Shown here: positions 33,501-40,141 of the stretch, one piece after another
Layout: every line of letters starts with the position of its first letter
How positions within the stretch are numbered: the stretch's first letter is position 1
NCBI GenBank assembly: GCA_003170135.1
Contig: PMZR01000128.1
Coordinates: forward strand, 1 to 46,784
Reading direction: 5' to 3'
From: Acidobacteriota bacterium
GTDB lineage: Bacteria > Acidobacteriota > Vicinamibacteria > Vicinamibacterales > Fen-181
DNA length: 46,784 nt
The notes under the pieces: generated by a model
Told to the model about the DNA's origin: nothing
Database searches by the model: none
What the model saw: the letters and a program-made list of their open reading frames with translations, nothing else
Position numbers and translations under genes: made by a program

Positions 33501-36187
33501 ACCGGCAAATCCTGCAGGAGCAGATCATCGGGCTCATCGCGGCCGGCGTCGAGACGAATGCCCCCGCCCGTCCGGGCGCGATCTTCGTCCGCCAGGCGGA
33601 GCAGATCTCAAACGAAGATCGGATCCTGTTCCAGTCGGTCGCGCGGGCGATCATCACCGACAGCCGCGGGTCGCTGGAGGAGCAGATCGGCGGCCGCACG
33701 GTGGATCCGCTGCCGGCGCCGTTCACGCCCAGCCGGCCGCAGCGAACGCCGGCTCCCGCGCCGCCGGTGTCGCCTCGCGACGACCTGGTGTGCTTCAACG
33801 GGCTGGGTGGGTTCACCCCGGACGGCCGCGAATATGTCATCACGACCCGGCCGGGCGCGGTGACGCCGGCGCCCTGGGTGAACGTGCTGGCGAACGCCGG
33901 GTTCGGCACCGTCATCTCGGAGAGCGGCTCCGCCTACAGCTGGGCCGAGAACGCGCACGAGTTCCGCCTGACGCCGTGGAACAACGACTCGGTGACCGAT
34001 GCGTGTGGCGAGGCGTTCTACCTGCGCGACGAGGACAGCGGCCGCTTCTGGTCGCCGACGTCGCTGCCCGCCGGCGGCGACACGCCCTACACGAGCCGGC
34101 ATGGATTTGGGTACAGCGTCTTCGAGCACACCGAAGACGGCATCACGTCGGAGCTGTGGGTGTACGCCGACGTGGCGGCGCCCGTGAAATGGTCGGCCCT
34201 GAAGGTCCGCAATGCCTCCGGCCGATCGCGCCGCCTCTCCGCGACGGGCTACGTCGAGTGGGTCCTCGGCGACCTCCGGGCCAAGGCCGCACCGCACGTG
34301 GTGACGGCGATCGACCCGGACACCGGCGCAGTGTTCGCGCGAAACGCCTATAACGCGGAATTCGCCAGCCGCGCGGCCTTCTTCCACGTGGACGACACCA
34401 GTCGCAGCGTGTCGGGCGACCGCGCGGAGTTCATCGGCCGCAACGGCACCCTGAAGCAGCCGGCCGCGATGCGGCGCTCGACGCTTTCCGGTCGCGTGGG
34501 CGGCGCGCTGGATCCGTGCGCGGCACTCCAGGTGACCTTCGATCTGGAAGACGGACAGGAGCGCGAGATCGTCTTCGCGCTGGGCGCCGGCCGCGACGAT
34601 GGGGACACCGCAGCCGTGCTGGGCCGCGTCCGGGATCGCGGTGCCGCCCGGTACGCGCTCGAAGCCGTCTGGCAGTACTGGAACCACACGCTCGGCGCCG
34701 TTTACGTCGAGACCCCCGACCGGGCGCTCAACACGCTGGCCAACGGCTGGCTCCTCTACCAGACGCTGGCGAGCCGGCTGTGGGGGCGCAGCGGGTTCTA
34801 CCAGTCGGGAGGCGCGTTCGGATTCCGCGACCAGTTGCAGGACGTGATGGCGCTGGTGCACGTGCAGGGGCCGCTCGTGCGACAGCATCTGCTGCTCTGC
34901 GCGTCACGGCAGTTCGCGGAAGGCGACGTCCAGCACTGGTGGCATCCGCCGGCGGGCCGCGGTGTCCGCACGCACTGCTCGGACGACTACCTGTGGCTGC
35001 CGCTCGCGACATGCCGCTACGTCGGCGCCACCGGCGACACCGGGGTGCTCGAGGAAGAGATGCCCTTCCTCGAGGGCCGCGCGGTCAACCCCGATGAGGA
35101 TTCCTACTACGATCTGCCCGGCACGTCCGAAGAGCGCGCCAGCCTCTACGATCACTGTGTGCGCGCCATCGTCAGGGCGTTGCGCTACGGCAGCCACGGC
35201 CTGCCACTCATCGGATCCGGCGACTGGAACGACGGCATGAACCTGGTCGGCGCCGAAGGACTCGGCGAGAGCGTGTGGCTGGGATTCTTCCTCTACGCGG
35301 TGCTGACGCGGTTTGCCGACCTGGCGCGGCGGCACCATGACGTCGCCTTCGCGGATCGCTGCCTGTCGGAGGCGGCGACGTTGCAACGCCGTCTCGAGGA
35401 CGCGGGGTGGGACGGGTCGTGGTATCGGCGCGCCTACTTCGACGACGGGTCGCCGCTCGGATCGGCAAGCAACGCGGAGTGCCAGATCGATTCGGTTGCG
35501 CAGAGCTGGGCGGTGCTGTCCGGCGCCGCCGATGCCACGCGGGCCCGCGCCGCGATGGACGCGGTGGAGGCGCGGCTGGTTCGCCACGACGACGGCCTCG
35601 TCCGCCTGCTCGACCCGCCGTTCGACACCTCCGATGTCGACCCCGGGTACATCAAGGGGTACGTGCCCGGCGTGCGAGAGAACGGCGGGCAGTACACGCA
35701 CGCCGCCATCTGGGCGGCGATGGCGTTTGCCGAACTCGGCGACGCGCGGCGCGCGTGGGACGTGTGGAATCTCGTCAACCCGCTCGCGCACGGCGCGTCA
35801 CCGGCCGCGATCGAGATCTACAAGGTGGAGCCGTACGTCGTGGCGGCCGACGTCTACGCCGTGGCGCCGCACGTCGGGCGCGGCGGATGGACCTGGTACA
35901 CGGGGTCCGCCGCGTGGATGTACCGGCTGGTCGTCGAGTCGCTCCTCGGGTTGCGCCTCGAGGGGGAGCGGTTGCGGATCGAGCCGTGCCTGCCTGCGGA
36001 CTGGACCGGCTTCACGGTGCACTACCGGTTCCGCGAGACCGTCTACCACATCGTCGTGCACCAGACGACGAGGGCGAGCGGCGACAAGCGCGTCAGTGTG
36101 GACGGCCGCGACCAGGACGGGATGGCGGTTCCACTGGTCGACGATCACGCGGAGCACACGGTGGACGTGTGGGTGCGGGCGGCGTGA
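27569..36187 (+). CDS. cyclic beta-1,2-glucan synthase (Cgs/NdvB/ChvB type)
   Basis: 2872 residues, close to known synthases (about 2800-2900). N-terminal region to about 420, then helices (LYLGSIIVLTMLPAAALIV; GLFGVFVLLCASQVAMALV). GT84 glycosyltransferase core with DAD motif (Asp640-x-Asp642, ITLDADTQLPRDAARL) and RCRWIRGDWQLWRW. Another membrane region about 835-1000 (VYLSRARLSSLPAALPILLLWFA). Glycoamylase-like domain with SYMAHHQGMMF (about 1516) and C-terminal GH94 phosphorylase-like domain with GDWNDGMN (2551-2558), which sets ring size. Makes cyclic beta-1,2-glucan at the inner membrane for periplasmic osmoadaptation. GTG 27569 is preceded by AAGGAGG; a TTG at 27488 is an alternative with no ribosome-binding site. 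No cgt (ndvA) exporter gene is seen. Confidence 0.94.
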   Translation: MAISQKTIRAPLLSLRDALARRPVFSTSFSAEEPPLRAELFSREQLAQHGRVLAASHQLTTRRGPDQLLARLAANAVLLASVRALLTEAVNDDRRITPAGEWLLDNFYLIEEQTRTARRHLPPGYSRQLPRLATGPSAGLPRVYDIALETISHGDGRLDTDGLAGFVSAYQATTPLAIGELWAIPIMLRLALLENLRRVAARIGADREDRNRADYWADQMTAIAEKDPKSLILVIADMARSDPPMVGSFVAEFARRLQGKSSALALPLTWIEQRLAEDGLTIEHLVQLENQQQAADQVSISNSISSLRFLGAADWRDFVEARSGVERTLREDPAGIYPLMDFATRDQYRHVVETTAKRGRLEEEEVARLAIHLARETAATAAPADDRATHVGFYLVDKGLRQLERAARARFPAAETVRRACLRHPLALYLGSIIVLTMLPAAALIVRVGREGADGWVLGLFGVFVLLCASQVAMALVNAVVPRLATPRALPKMDLSAGIPASARTLVVVPALITSAQNVERLVEALEVRFLGNRDDHVTFGLLTDLADAPAERLPEDEALERLAERRIADLNDKYGPTFFLFHRPRRWNPEERIWMGYERKRGKLAELNALLRGAAPDRFSRVVGDVRTLQQVKYVITLDADTQLPRDAARLLVGAMVHPLNRARYDEHEERVTQGYGILQPRVAVSLPVANRSRYARLWASEPGIDPYTRVVSDVYQDLFGEGSFIGKGIYDVDAFELAVGGRFPENRILSHDLLEGCYARAGLVTDVQVYEEYPARYDEDVLRRCRWIRGDWQLWRWLLPGVPGRDGRRRRNTLPTLCRWKLFDNLRRSLAPAALVGLLVVAWAALAPAWGWTAAGVGCLLLPALVASLPGLVRKPVDVHLARHLGASARSVGHQVAQALLTLACLPYEAFFSLDAALRTVARTIITHRRLLEWTASASHERPARQSLAGAWVRMWIAPALALGVGVYLSRARLSSLPAALPILLLWFAAPVITWQISRPFRRRDTRLTADQIRFLRDMARKTWGFFDTYVGPDDHWLPPDNYQESPAPALAHRTSPTNMGLALLANLSAYDFGYVSAGRLVDRTTRAFQAMTAMERHRGHFYNWYDTQSLTPLEPRYISSVDSGNLAGHLLTLRPGLLALAADPILPARAFQGLHDTFDLVARAGRGVPMAAQAGLRRALDAACENGPTTIAEGRLILERLAAESGALATALTASTEHAASAWASALAGQCRDLLQDLSCVAPWASSTDSATPPAASPAFATIPSLSDLAALDGEWAGPARARIAAIDRLAAQAIDLAEMEWGFLFDATRHLLSIGYSVGDRRRDSSYYDLLASEARLSTFVAIAQGHLPQESWFALGRLLTTAAGEPVLLSWSGSMFEYLMPLVVMPGYHDTLLDQTCKAAVKRQIEYGRHRGVPWGISESGYNQLDVRLTYQYRAFGVPGLGLKRGLADDLVVAPYASALALMVSPEDACSNLQRLAAEGFEGDFGFYEAIDYTPARLPRGESHALVRSYMAHHQGMMFLSLAQVLLDARMQARFASDPAFQATALLLQERIPRASAFYLPPTPASVARTAPSGAQIAVRSFSSPDTPAPEVQLLSNGRYHVAVTNAGGGYSRWKDLAVTRWREDATCDNWGTFCYIRDVATGAFWSSANQPTLHPADAFEAVFSEARAEFRSRHHKIESYTEIAVSPEDDVELRRLRLTNTSSSRRTLEVTSYAEVALASPASDALHPAFSNLFVQTEIVPDQRAILCTRRPRSRGESSPWMFHLLAAHGAAAGGALSYETDRLRFLGRGRTPADPRAMRDPGPLSGAAGSVLDPIVAIRGRYVLDPDESITIDVVSGVAETRAACLGLVGKYQDRRLANRVFALASTHAQVVLRQLNASEADAQLYCRLAGSIIYSNPALRTDAATIATNRRGQSGLWGYAVSGDLPIVLLQIGDAAHLDLVRHLVQAHAYWRLKGLAVDLVIWNEDRAGYRQILQEQIIGLIAAGVETNAPARPGAIFVRQAEQISNEDRILFQSVARAIITDSRGSLEEQIGGRTVDPLPAPFTPSRPQRTPAPAPPVSPRDDLVCFNGLGGFTPDGREYVITTRPGAVTPAPWVNVLANAGFGTVISESGSAYSWAENAHEFRLTPWNNDSVTDACGEAFYLRDEDSGRFWSPTSLPAGGDTPYTSRHGFGYSVFEHTEDGITSELWVYADVAAPVKWSALKVRNASGRSRRLSATGYVEWVLGDLRAKAAPHVVTAIDPDTGAVFARNAYNAEFASRAAFFHVDDTSRSVSGDRAEFIGRNGTLKQPAAMRRSTLSGRVGGALDPCAALQVTFDLEDGQEREIVFALGAGRDDGDTAAVLGRVRDRGAARYALEAVWQYWNHTLGAVYVETPDRALNTLANGWLLYQTLASRLWGRSGFYQSGGAFGFRDQLQDVMALVHVQGPLVRQHLLLCASRQFAEGDVQHWWHPPAGRGVRTHCSDDYLWLPLATCRYVGATGDTGVLEEEMPFLEGRAVNPDEDSYYDLPGTSEERASLYDHCVRAIVRALRYGSHGLPLIGSGDWNDGMNLVGAEGLGESVWLGFFLYAVLTRFADLARRHHDVAFADRCLSEAATLQRRLEDAGWDGSWYRRAYFDDGSPLGSASNAECQIDSVAQSWAVLSGAADATRARAAMDAVEARLVRHDDGLVRLLDPPFDTSDVDPGYIKGYVPGVRENGGQYTHAAIWAAMAFAELGDARRAWDVWNLVNPLAHGASPAAIEIYKVEPYVVAADVYAVAPHVGRGGWTWYTGSAAWMYRLVVESLLGLRLEGERLRIEPCLPADWTGFTVHYRFRETVYHIVVHQTTRASGDKRVSVDGRDQDGMAVPLVDDHAEHTVDVWVRAA

Positions 36188-36202
36188 GTGTGGGTGTGCC
36201 TA

Positions 36203-36236
36203 CATGCCTTCACAATTATGATATCATGAAGGCATG
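36203..36236. promoter_or_regulatory. vapBC-2 promoter and inverted-repeat operator
   Basis: CATGCCTTCA (36203-36212) and TGAAGGCATG (36227-36236) form a perfect 10-bp inverted repeat. TATGAT (36217-36222) lies between the arms as a -10, and the antitoxin ATG (36234) is in the right arm. The architecture copies that of vapBC-1, with unrelated arm sequence. Confidence 0.78.
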
Positions 36237-36476
36237 GCACGACAGATGACCGTTCGCGGCGTGCCGGACGAAGTGGCCCGGCGATTGGCGAGCCTCAGCC
36301 GAACACGCGGCGAGAGTCTCAACACCACCGTTCGCCACATCCTCGAGCAGGCTGTCGACGTGGATGCCCGCCGGGCGCGCCTCGCGCGTTATGCCACCTG
36401 GACCAGCGAGGACCAGGCCGAGTTCGACCGCGCCCTGGCCGCGCAACGGGTGATCGATGAAGACCTCTGGCGCTGA
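36234..36476 (+). CDS. FitA/Arc-like antitoxin of vapBC-2
   Basis: 80 residues, ribbon-helix-helix: MTVRGVPDEVARRLASLSRTRGESLNTTVRHILEQAV. The acidic C-terminal tail (EDQAEFDRALAAQRVIDEDLWR) should wrap the toxin. Overlaps the toxin start by 20 bp, so the two are coupled. Of a different antitoxin class from the pair at 26683. Confidence 0.86.
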   Translation: MARQMTVRGVPDEVARRLASLSRTRGESLNTTVRHILEQAVDVDARRARLARYATWTSEDQAEFDRALAAQRVIDEDLWR

Positions 36477-36879
36477 CCCGATTCGCCGGCTGGTGCTGGA
36501 CACGTCGGCGTACTCGCGGTTCAGGGCGGGCAACCCCGTCGTCCTCGACCTGCTCGCTCGCGCCGAGGCCGTGCTCGTTCCCGTGACGGTCCTCGGTGAA
36601 CTGGAAGCCGGGTTCGAACTCGGGCGCAGGGTCCGGGAGAACCGAACCACGCTTGCGAGCTTTCTCGAGGAGCCCTTCGTGGCCGTGCTGGCCACCACGC
36701 CGGACGTCGCGCGCCGTTATGGGCAGGCATTCGCGCGGCTTCGCGAGGCCGGCACGCCGATTCCCACCAACGACATCTGGATTGCGGCTGCCGCCATCGA
36801 CAGCGGCGGCCGCCTGCTCACCTTCGACACGCACTTCATTCAGGTGCCCGGTCTCGACCCCCTGGTTCTAGACGAGTAG
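36457..36879 (+). CDS. vapC: VapC/FitB-type PIN-domain toxin
   Basis: 140 residues. PIN domain with Asp15 (LVLDTSAYSRFRAG), Glu48 (TVLGELEAGFELG), Asp106 (PTNDIWIAAAA) and Asp124 (TFDTHF). The GELxxG and TNDIWIAA blocks are typical of the FitB/VapC-5 subgroup. RNase held inactive by the upstream RHH protein. Start 36457 inside the antitoxin gene; the family's usual N-terminus begins close to LVLDTS. Confidence 0.92.
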   Translation: MKTSGADPIRRLVLDTSAYSRFRAGNPVVLDLLARAEAVLVPVTVLGELEAGFELGRRVRENRTTLASFLEEPFVAVLATTPDVARRYGQAFARLREAGTPIPTNDIWIAAAAIDSGGRLLTFDTHFIQVPGLDPLVLDE

Positions 36880-36927
36880 GACTGAACGCGCTCAAACCGG
36901 GCGCTCCTTTGGCCGGCCCCGCCACAG

Positions 36928-36956
36928 TTGTCCCGGACAGGCGGTTCTGGTGTAAT
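36928..36956 (+). promoter_or_regulatory. sigma70-like promoter of the TPR-thioredoxin gene
   Basis: TTGTCC (36928-36933), 17-bp spacer, TGTAAT (36951-36956). The predicted start near 36963 gives a 22-nt leader before GTG 36985. There is no local dyad element at the activating distance, so this gene appears outside the Crp/Fnr-like set. Confidence 0.5.
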
Positions 36957-36984
36957 CACGCCGGCGCGTGTGAAGGAGGTCGGT

Positions 36985-38685
36985 GTGAACCGTCGATGCC
37001 GCTTCGACGTGGCGAGTGCCGCGCTCGTCGCCCTCGTCGTCAGCCTGCCGTTGGCGCTTGGTCCGCTGCGCGCGCAGGAACGGCCGGCGTCGCGGACGGT
37101 GCCGGAGGTTTCTGCGCCCTCGGCCCGTCATCTGGCCGCCGCCGTGGGCGCCGTCAAGAAACGCGACTACACGACGGCTGCCGTCGAGTACCGCGCGGCC
37201 ATCGATCTCGAGCCAACTTCGGTGGCGGCCCACACGGGATACATCTTGGCCGTGCAGTCGCGCGAGTACGAACGCGCGGGACTCTACACAGCCGACACGA
37301 CCGCGCAACGCCGCGTGGCAATGGACGCCGCGCGCGTATCGGCGGCGCGGGAGCTCGGGCCGGCCTACCAGGGGTGGGCCAGCCGGTTCCCGACCTCGGC
37401 GGCGGTCGAATGGGGGCTCGGCCGCATCCACGAGGAGGAACCGGTCCTCGCTGCGTCGCACGATCAAAAGGCCGTCGCACTCGATCCGCGGTTTGCCAGG
37501 GCGTGGATCGATCTCGGTCGGCTCGCCCAGGAGGGAGACGCGCGTCGGCAGGCGCGCGACGACTTCAGGCGCGCGGCCGAGGCGGAACCGACCAGCGACT
37601 ACAACGCCTACATGTGGGTGATGGCGACCCGGCCGGTCGATGCCGGCGAGTATCGTCGCGCCGCCGACGACCTGGCGCGGCGGTTCCCGGCGAGCGATTG
37701 GGCCGCCCGCGCGCTCGCATCGACCGCGGAACTCGCCGAGACTCCTGCCGCGCGCATCGAGATCCTCGAACGCGTGCGGACCGCGTTTGCCGGGACTCCG
37801 AACGGGAGCGCCGCGACGCGGAGCGTTTTCGAGCTGCAGCTCGGTCTCGATCCGCTCCGCGCGGCCGACATCGCCCGGTCCGCGCTCGCGGCATCCGTGA
37901 ACGAGTCCGATCGAACGACGTGGCAGGGGCTGGCGGCGTTTGCACGCCAGTTGGCCGATGCGCGAGCCCTGCTGTCCTCATCCAGGGCAGAAGACGCGCG
38001 CCGCCTCCTTGCCGACACTCGTCCGCCGAAGTCTCTCGGGACCACGGCGCTTGCGCTGATGCGCGCCGAGGCGGCCGACGCGGCCGGCGATTCGGCGGCG
38101 GCCTACGCGGAACTGCTTCAGCTCGTGGCCGCGAACCAGCGGACGCGCGATCATGAAGCGCGCCTTGTCGCCTGCGGGCGAAAGCTCGGGAAGACCGCCG
38201 GCGCGATCGAGAACGACATCTGGGCGGCGCGCACGAAGAACGCGGGCGCCGCGAAGGACTTCACGCTGGCCACCTACGCCGGCACGAAGGTCAGCCTCGC
38301 GGACTTCCGGGGCAAGGTCGTGCTGCTCAATTTCTGGTTCCCCACCTGACCCCAGTGCCGTGAGGAGTGTCCTCACCTGCAGCAGTTGTCCGAATCGTGG
38401 CGCCAGCGCGGGATGACCCTGCTCGCCGTCAACATCGAACCCAGCCAGGACGGTTCCGCGGTGGAGCTGTTCAAGCGCCGCGGGTATACGTTCACGTCGC
38501 TTCGAATGCCGGATCCGAACTGGAACCAGCTGTACGACGTCAACGAGGCCCCGACCAATATCCTGATCGATGGTGAGGGGCGCGGCGTCGTCAAGCTGAC
38601 CTTCGCTTCGCCGGAGGAGCGCGCGATGGCGGCACGCGAGATTGAATTGCTGGCGGCCCGCACGGTGCGCACGCCGACGCAGTGA
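36985..38685 (+). CDS. probable selenoprotein: TPR protein with C-terminal TlpA-like thioredoxin domain, UGA read as Sec455
   Basis: 566 residues if TGA 38347-38349 is read through. Signal peptide (MNRRCRFDVASAALVALVVSLP... to ALGPLRAQE), TPR-like helical repeats (about 45-420), then a thioredoxin fold. The segment FRGKVVLLNFWFPT is followed by TGA and PQCREECPHL in the same frame. Homologous TlpA/AhpC-type proteins have NFWxxxCxPCRxExP here, so the TGA sits at the first catalytic Cys (UPQC). The fold continues with LLAVNIEP, the cis-Pro EAPTNILIDGEG and a C-terminal helix. A hairpin of SECIS type lies just after the TGA. GTG 36985 has AAGGAGG 5 bp upstream. Envelope redox function likely. 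The alternative is a nonsense mutation splitting the gene (36985-38349 plus a fragment from about 38386). No sel genes are in the window. Confidence 0.85.
38347..38382 (+). promoter_or_regulatory. UGA codon and bacterial SECIS-like hairpin
   Basis: TGA 38347-38349 is followed by a perfect 7-bp stem GTGAGGA (38360-38366) and TCCTCAC (38370-38376) with loop GTG (38367-38369). The loop begins 17 nt after the UGA and starts with G, as expected for bSECIS elements (E. coli fdhF has comparable spacing). CAG 38353-38355 can pair with CTG 38377-38379 as a lower stem across a bulge. Confidence 0.75.
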
Positions 38686-38772
38686 TCGGCCCCCGTCGCT
38701 GCGCCCCACGGCCGCTGGTTCCGGGCTCCACGGGACGCGGGCGACTTCGAAACAGCAACAGCGAGACCGATC

Positions 38773-39498
38773 ATGCCAAGACAGACTGTTGGTTGGATGA
38801 TGCTGTGCGCCGTCGCCGTCGCCATCTGCGGCGCATGCACGCACGCCGCGACGGGCGCCGCATCCGCCGGCGAGGTGGCCTGGTTCCAGAAGAACACGCA
38901 GGCGCTCTTCGACTCGATCGCCTCCGGGGAAAAGTCCGTGTGGGACAACGCCACCGCCGCCAGCTTCGTCATGACCTCCGAGGACGGCGAGGTTCTCGAC
39001 AAGCCCAGGTTCATGGCCGCCCTGGCTCCGCTGCCCACGGGATTCACCGGCAGCAGCAGGATCAGGGATCTGACGGTGCAGGACCTCGGCGGCGCCGCGG
39101 TGGTTCACTACCTCATCGACGAGTCGGAGGACGTCTTCGGCCAGAAGCTGCACACGAAATACCTGGAGACCGACACGTATCGCCGTGACGCGGGCGCCTG
39201 GAAGATGGTGGCCGCGCAAGTCACGGTGGTGCCGCGGGATCTCGACCCGGTCAAGGTGGATACCCGCGGCTGGCCGGCGCTGGTGGGGGATTATCGGATC
39301 AGCGACAAGACCGACAGGCGCTACCACGTCTCGCTGCGCGACGGCACGCTGTTCGGCGGGCGCGACGAGCAATCAGCGACCGAGCTCATCCCGCTGTCGC
39401 CGCTGGTGTTCTTCCAGAAGGGCAGCATCCACACCATGGAGGTCAGTCGGCCGACGACGCGCCCGGGGCGCCAAGCAGCAGCCGGTTCTTCGGCGTGA
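38773..39498 (+). CDS. NTF2-like (DUF4440) exported protein with C-terminal domain apparently cut short
   Basis: 241 residues. Lipoprotein-like signal (VAVAICGACTHAA), NTF2/SnoaL-like domain (about 35-155: NTQALFDSIASGEKSVWDNATAASFVMTSEDGEV, then VHYLIDESEDVFGQ and WKMVAAQVTVVPRD). A second small beta domain follows (ALVGDYRISDKTDRRYHVSLRDGTLFGGR, ELIPLSPLVFFQKGSIHTM). After HTM the sequence becomes low-complexity (EVSRPTTRPGRQAAAGSSA) exactly where the convergent methyltransferase gene begins (stop 39443), so about 25 expected residues seem to be lost. Scavenging or binding role unknown. Start ATG 38773; weak ribosome-binding site. Confidence 0.75.
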   Translation: MPRQTVGWMMLCAVAVAICGACTHAATGAASAGEVAWFQKNTQALFDSIASGEKSVWDNATAASFVMTSEDGEVLDKPRFMAALAPLPTGFTGSSRIRDLTVQDLGGAAVVHYLIDESEDVFGQKLHTKYLETDTYRRDAGAWKMVAAQVTVVPRDLDPVKVDTRGWPALVGDYRISDKTDRRYHVSLRDGTLFGGRDEQSATELIPLSPLVFFQKGSIHTMEVSRPTTRPGRQAAAGSSA

Positions 39499-40141
39499 TC
39501 TCGGCCGGGATCGTCTGAGTCCAGACGCGGTAGCCTCGTTGCTCGAGGCGCATCGCCCGCACGAGGTCGATCGCGACCGGACGCGCAACCCAACCCGACA
39601 GCGCACCGGCGTCGCACTTCGTGAGGTCGTGGCAGCAGGGCAGCACCGCAACCCGTGCGCGCGCCGCAACCGCCAGTTCGAGGACGCGATCGGTCAGGGC
39701 GCCGCACGCATGGCTCGAGACGACGACGTCGGTGCCGTGAAGGTGGACCTCGCCCATCTCGCTCGCGATGAAGTTGACCCGCCCGGACAGTCTCGGCCAG
39801 GCCCGAACGAGCGCCTCGTGCACCTTTGCGCACGACGGAGGTAATGCCGGGTCGACCACCAGTGCGGTCGGTGACGAATCGTCGAGCAGCAGCATCACCT
39901 GGGCGAGCAGTCCGTGCCCGGCGCCCAGGTCGACGCTGCGTCCGCCGCGGAAGAGCCGCCGTACGCGACGCGCCACCTCCCACGCCTCGAACAGTTCCTT
40001 GCGAGGCAGACACCCCGCGTGGCAGACGGCGCGGGCCACCCGATGAAAGAGGGTGTCGCCGGGAAAGCGATCGAGGTCCCGATCGGTCAGGCGGCCGCGC
40101 GAGGAGGGTGAAAAGGGAGGCCGAACGAGCGGCCCGCTCAC
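39443..40141 (-). CDS. class I SAM-dependent methyltransferase (PF13679-like)
   Basis: 232 residues. Motif I is SVDLGAGHGLLAQVMLLL; the acidic strand end is ALVVDPALPP; later blocks SSHACGALTDRVLELAVAARARVAVLPCCHD match the methyltransferase domain seen in PF13679-type proteins (Cys-Cys-His dyad). GTG 40141 overlaps the stop of the channel gene as GTGA, so it is the second gene of that operon. Substrate unknown. Its 3' end overlaps the NTF2-like gene by 56 bp (convergent). Confidence 0.82.
   Translation of the reverse strand: MSGPLVRPPFSPSSRGRLTDRDLDRFPGDTLFHRVARAVCHAGCLPRKELFEAWEVARRVRRLFRGGRSVDLGAGHGLLAQVMLLLDDSSPTALVVDPALPPSCAKVHEALVRAWPRLSGRVNFIASEMGEVHLHGTDVVVSSHACGALTDRVLELAVAARARVAVLPCCHDLTKCDAGALSGWVARPVAIDLVRAMRLEQRGYRVWTQTIPAEITPKNRLLLGAPGASSAD

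Noticed and set aside
27482..33508. Two very long minus-strand open frames antisense to the cyclic glucan synthase
   Set aside because: Both are shadows of the 2872-codon gene, whose plus-strand product has clear GT84 and GH94 motifs.
38347..38349. Nonsense mutation or sequencing frameshift splitting the thioredoxin gene
   Set aside because: The frame is kept on both sides, the TGA replaces exactly the catalytic Cys, and a SECIS-like hairpin follows. Selenocysteine explains all three; a random nonsense change explains none.
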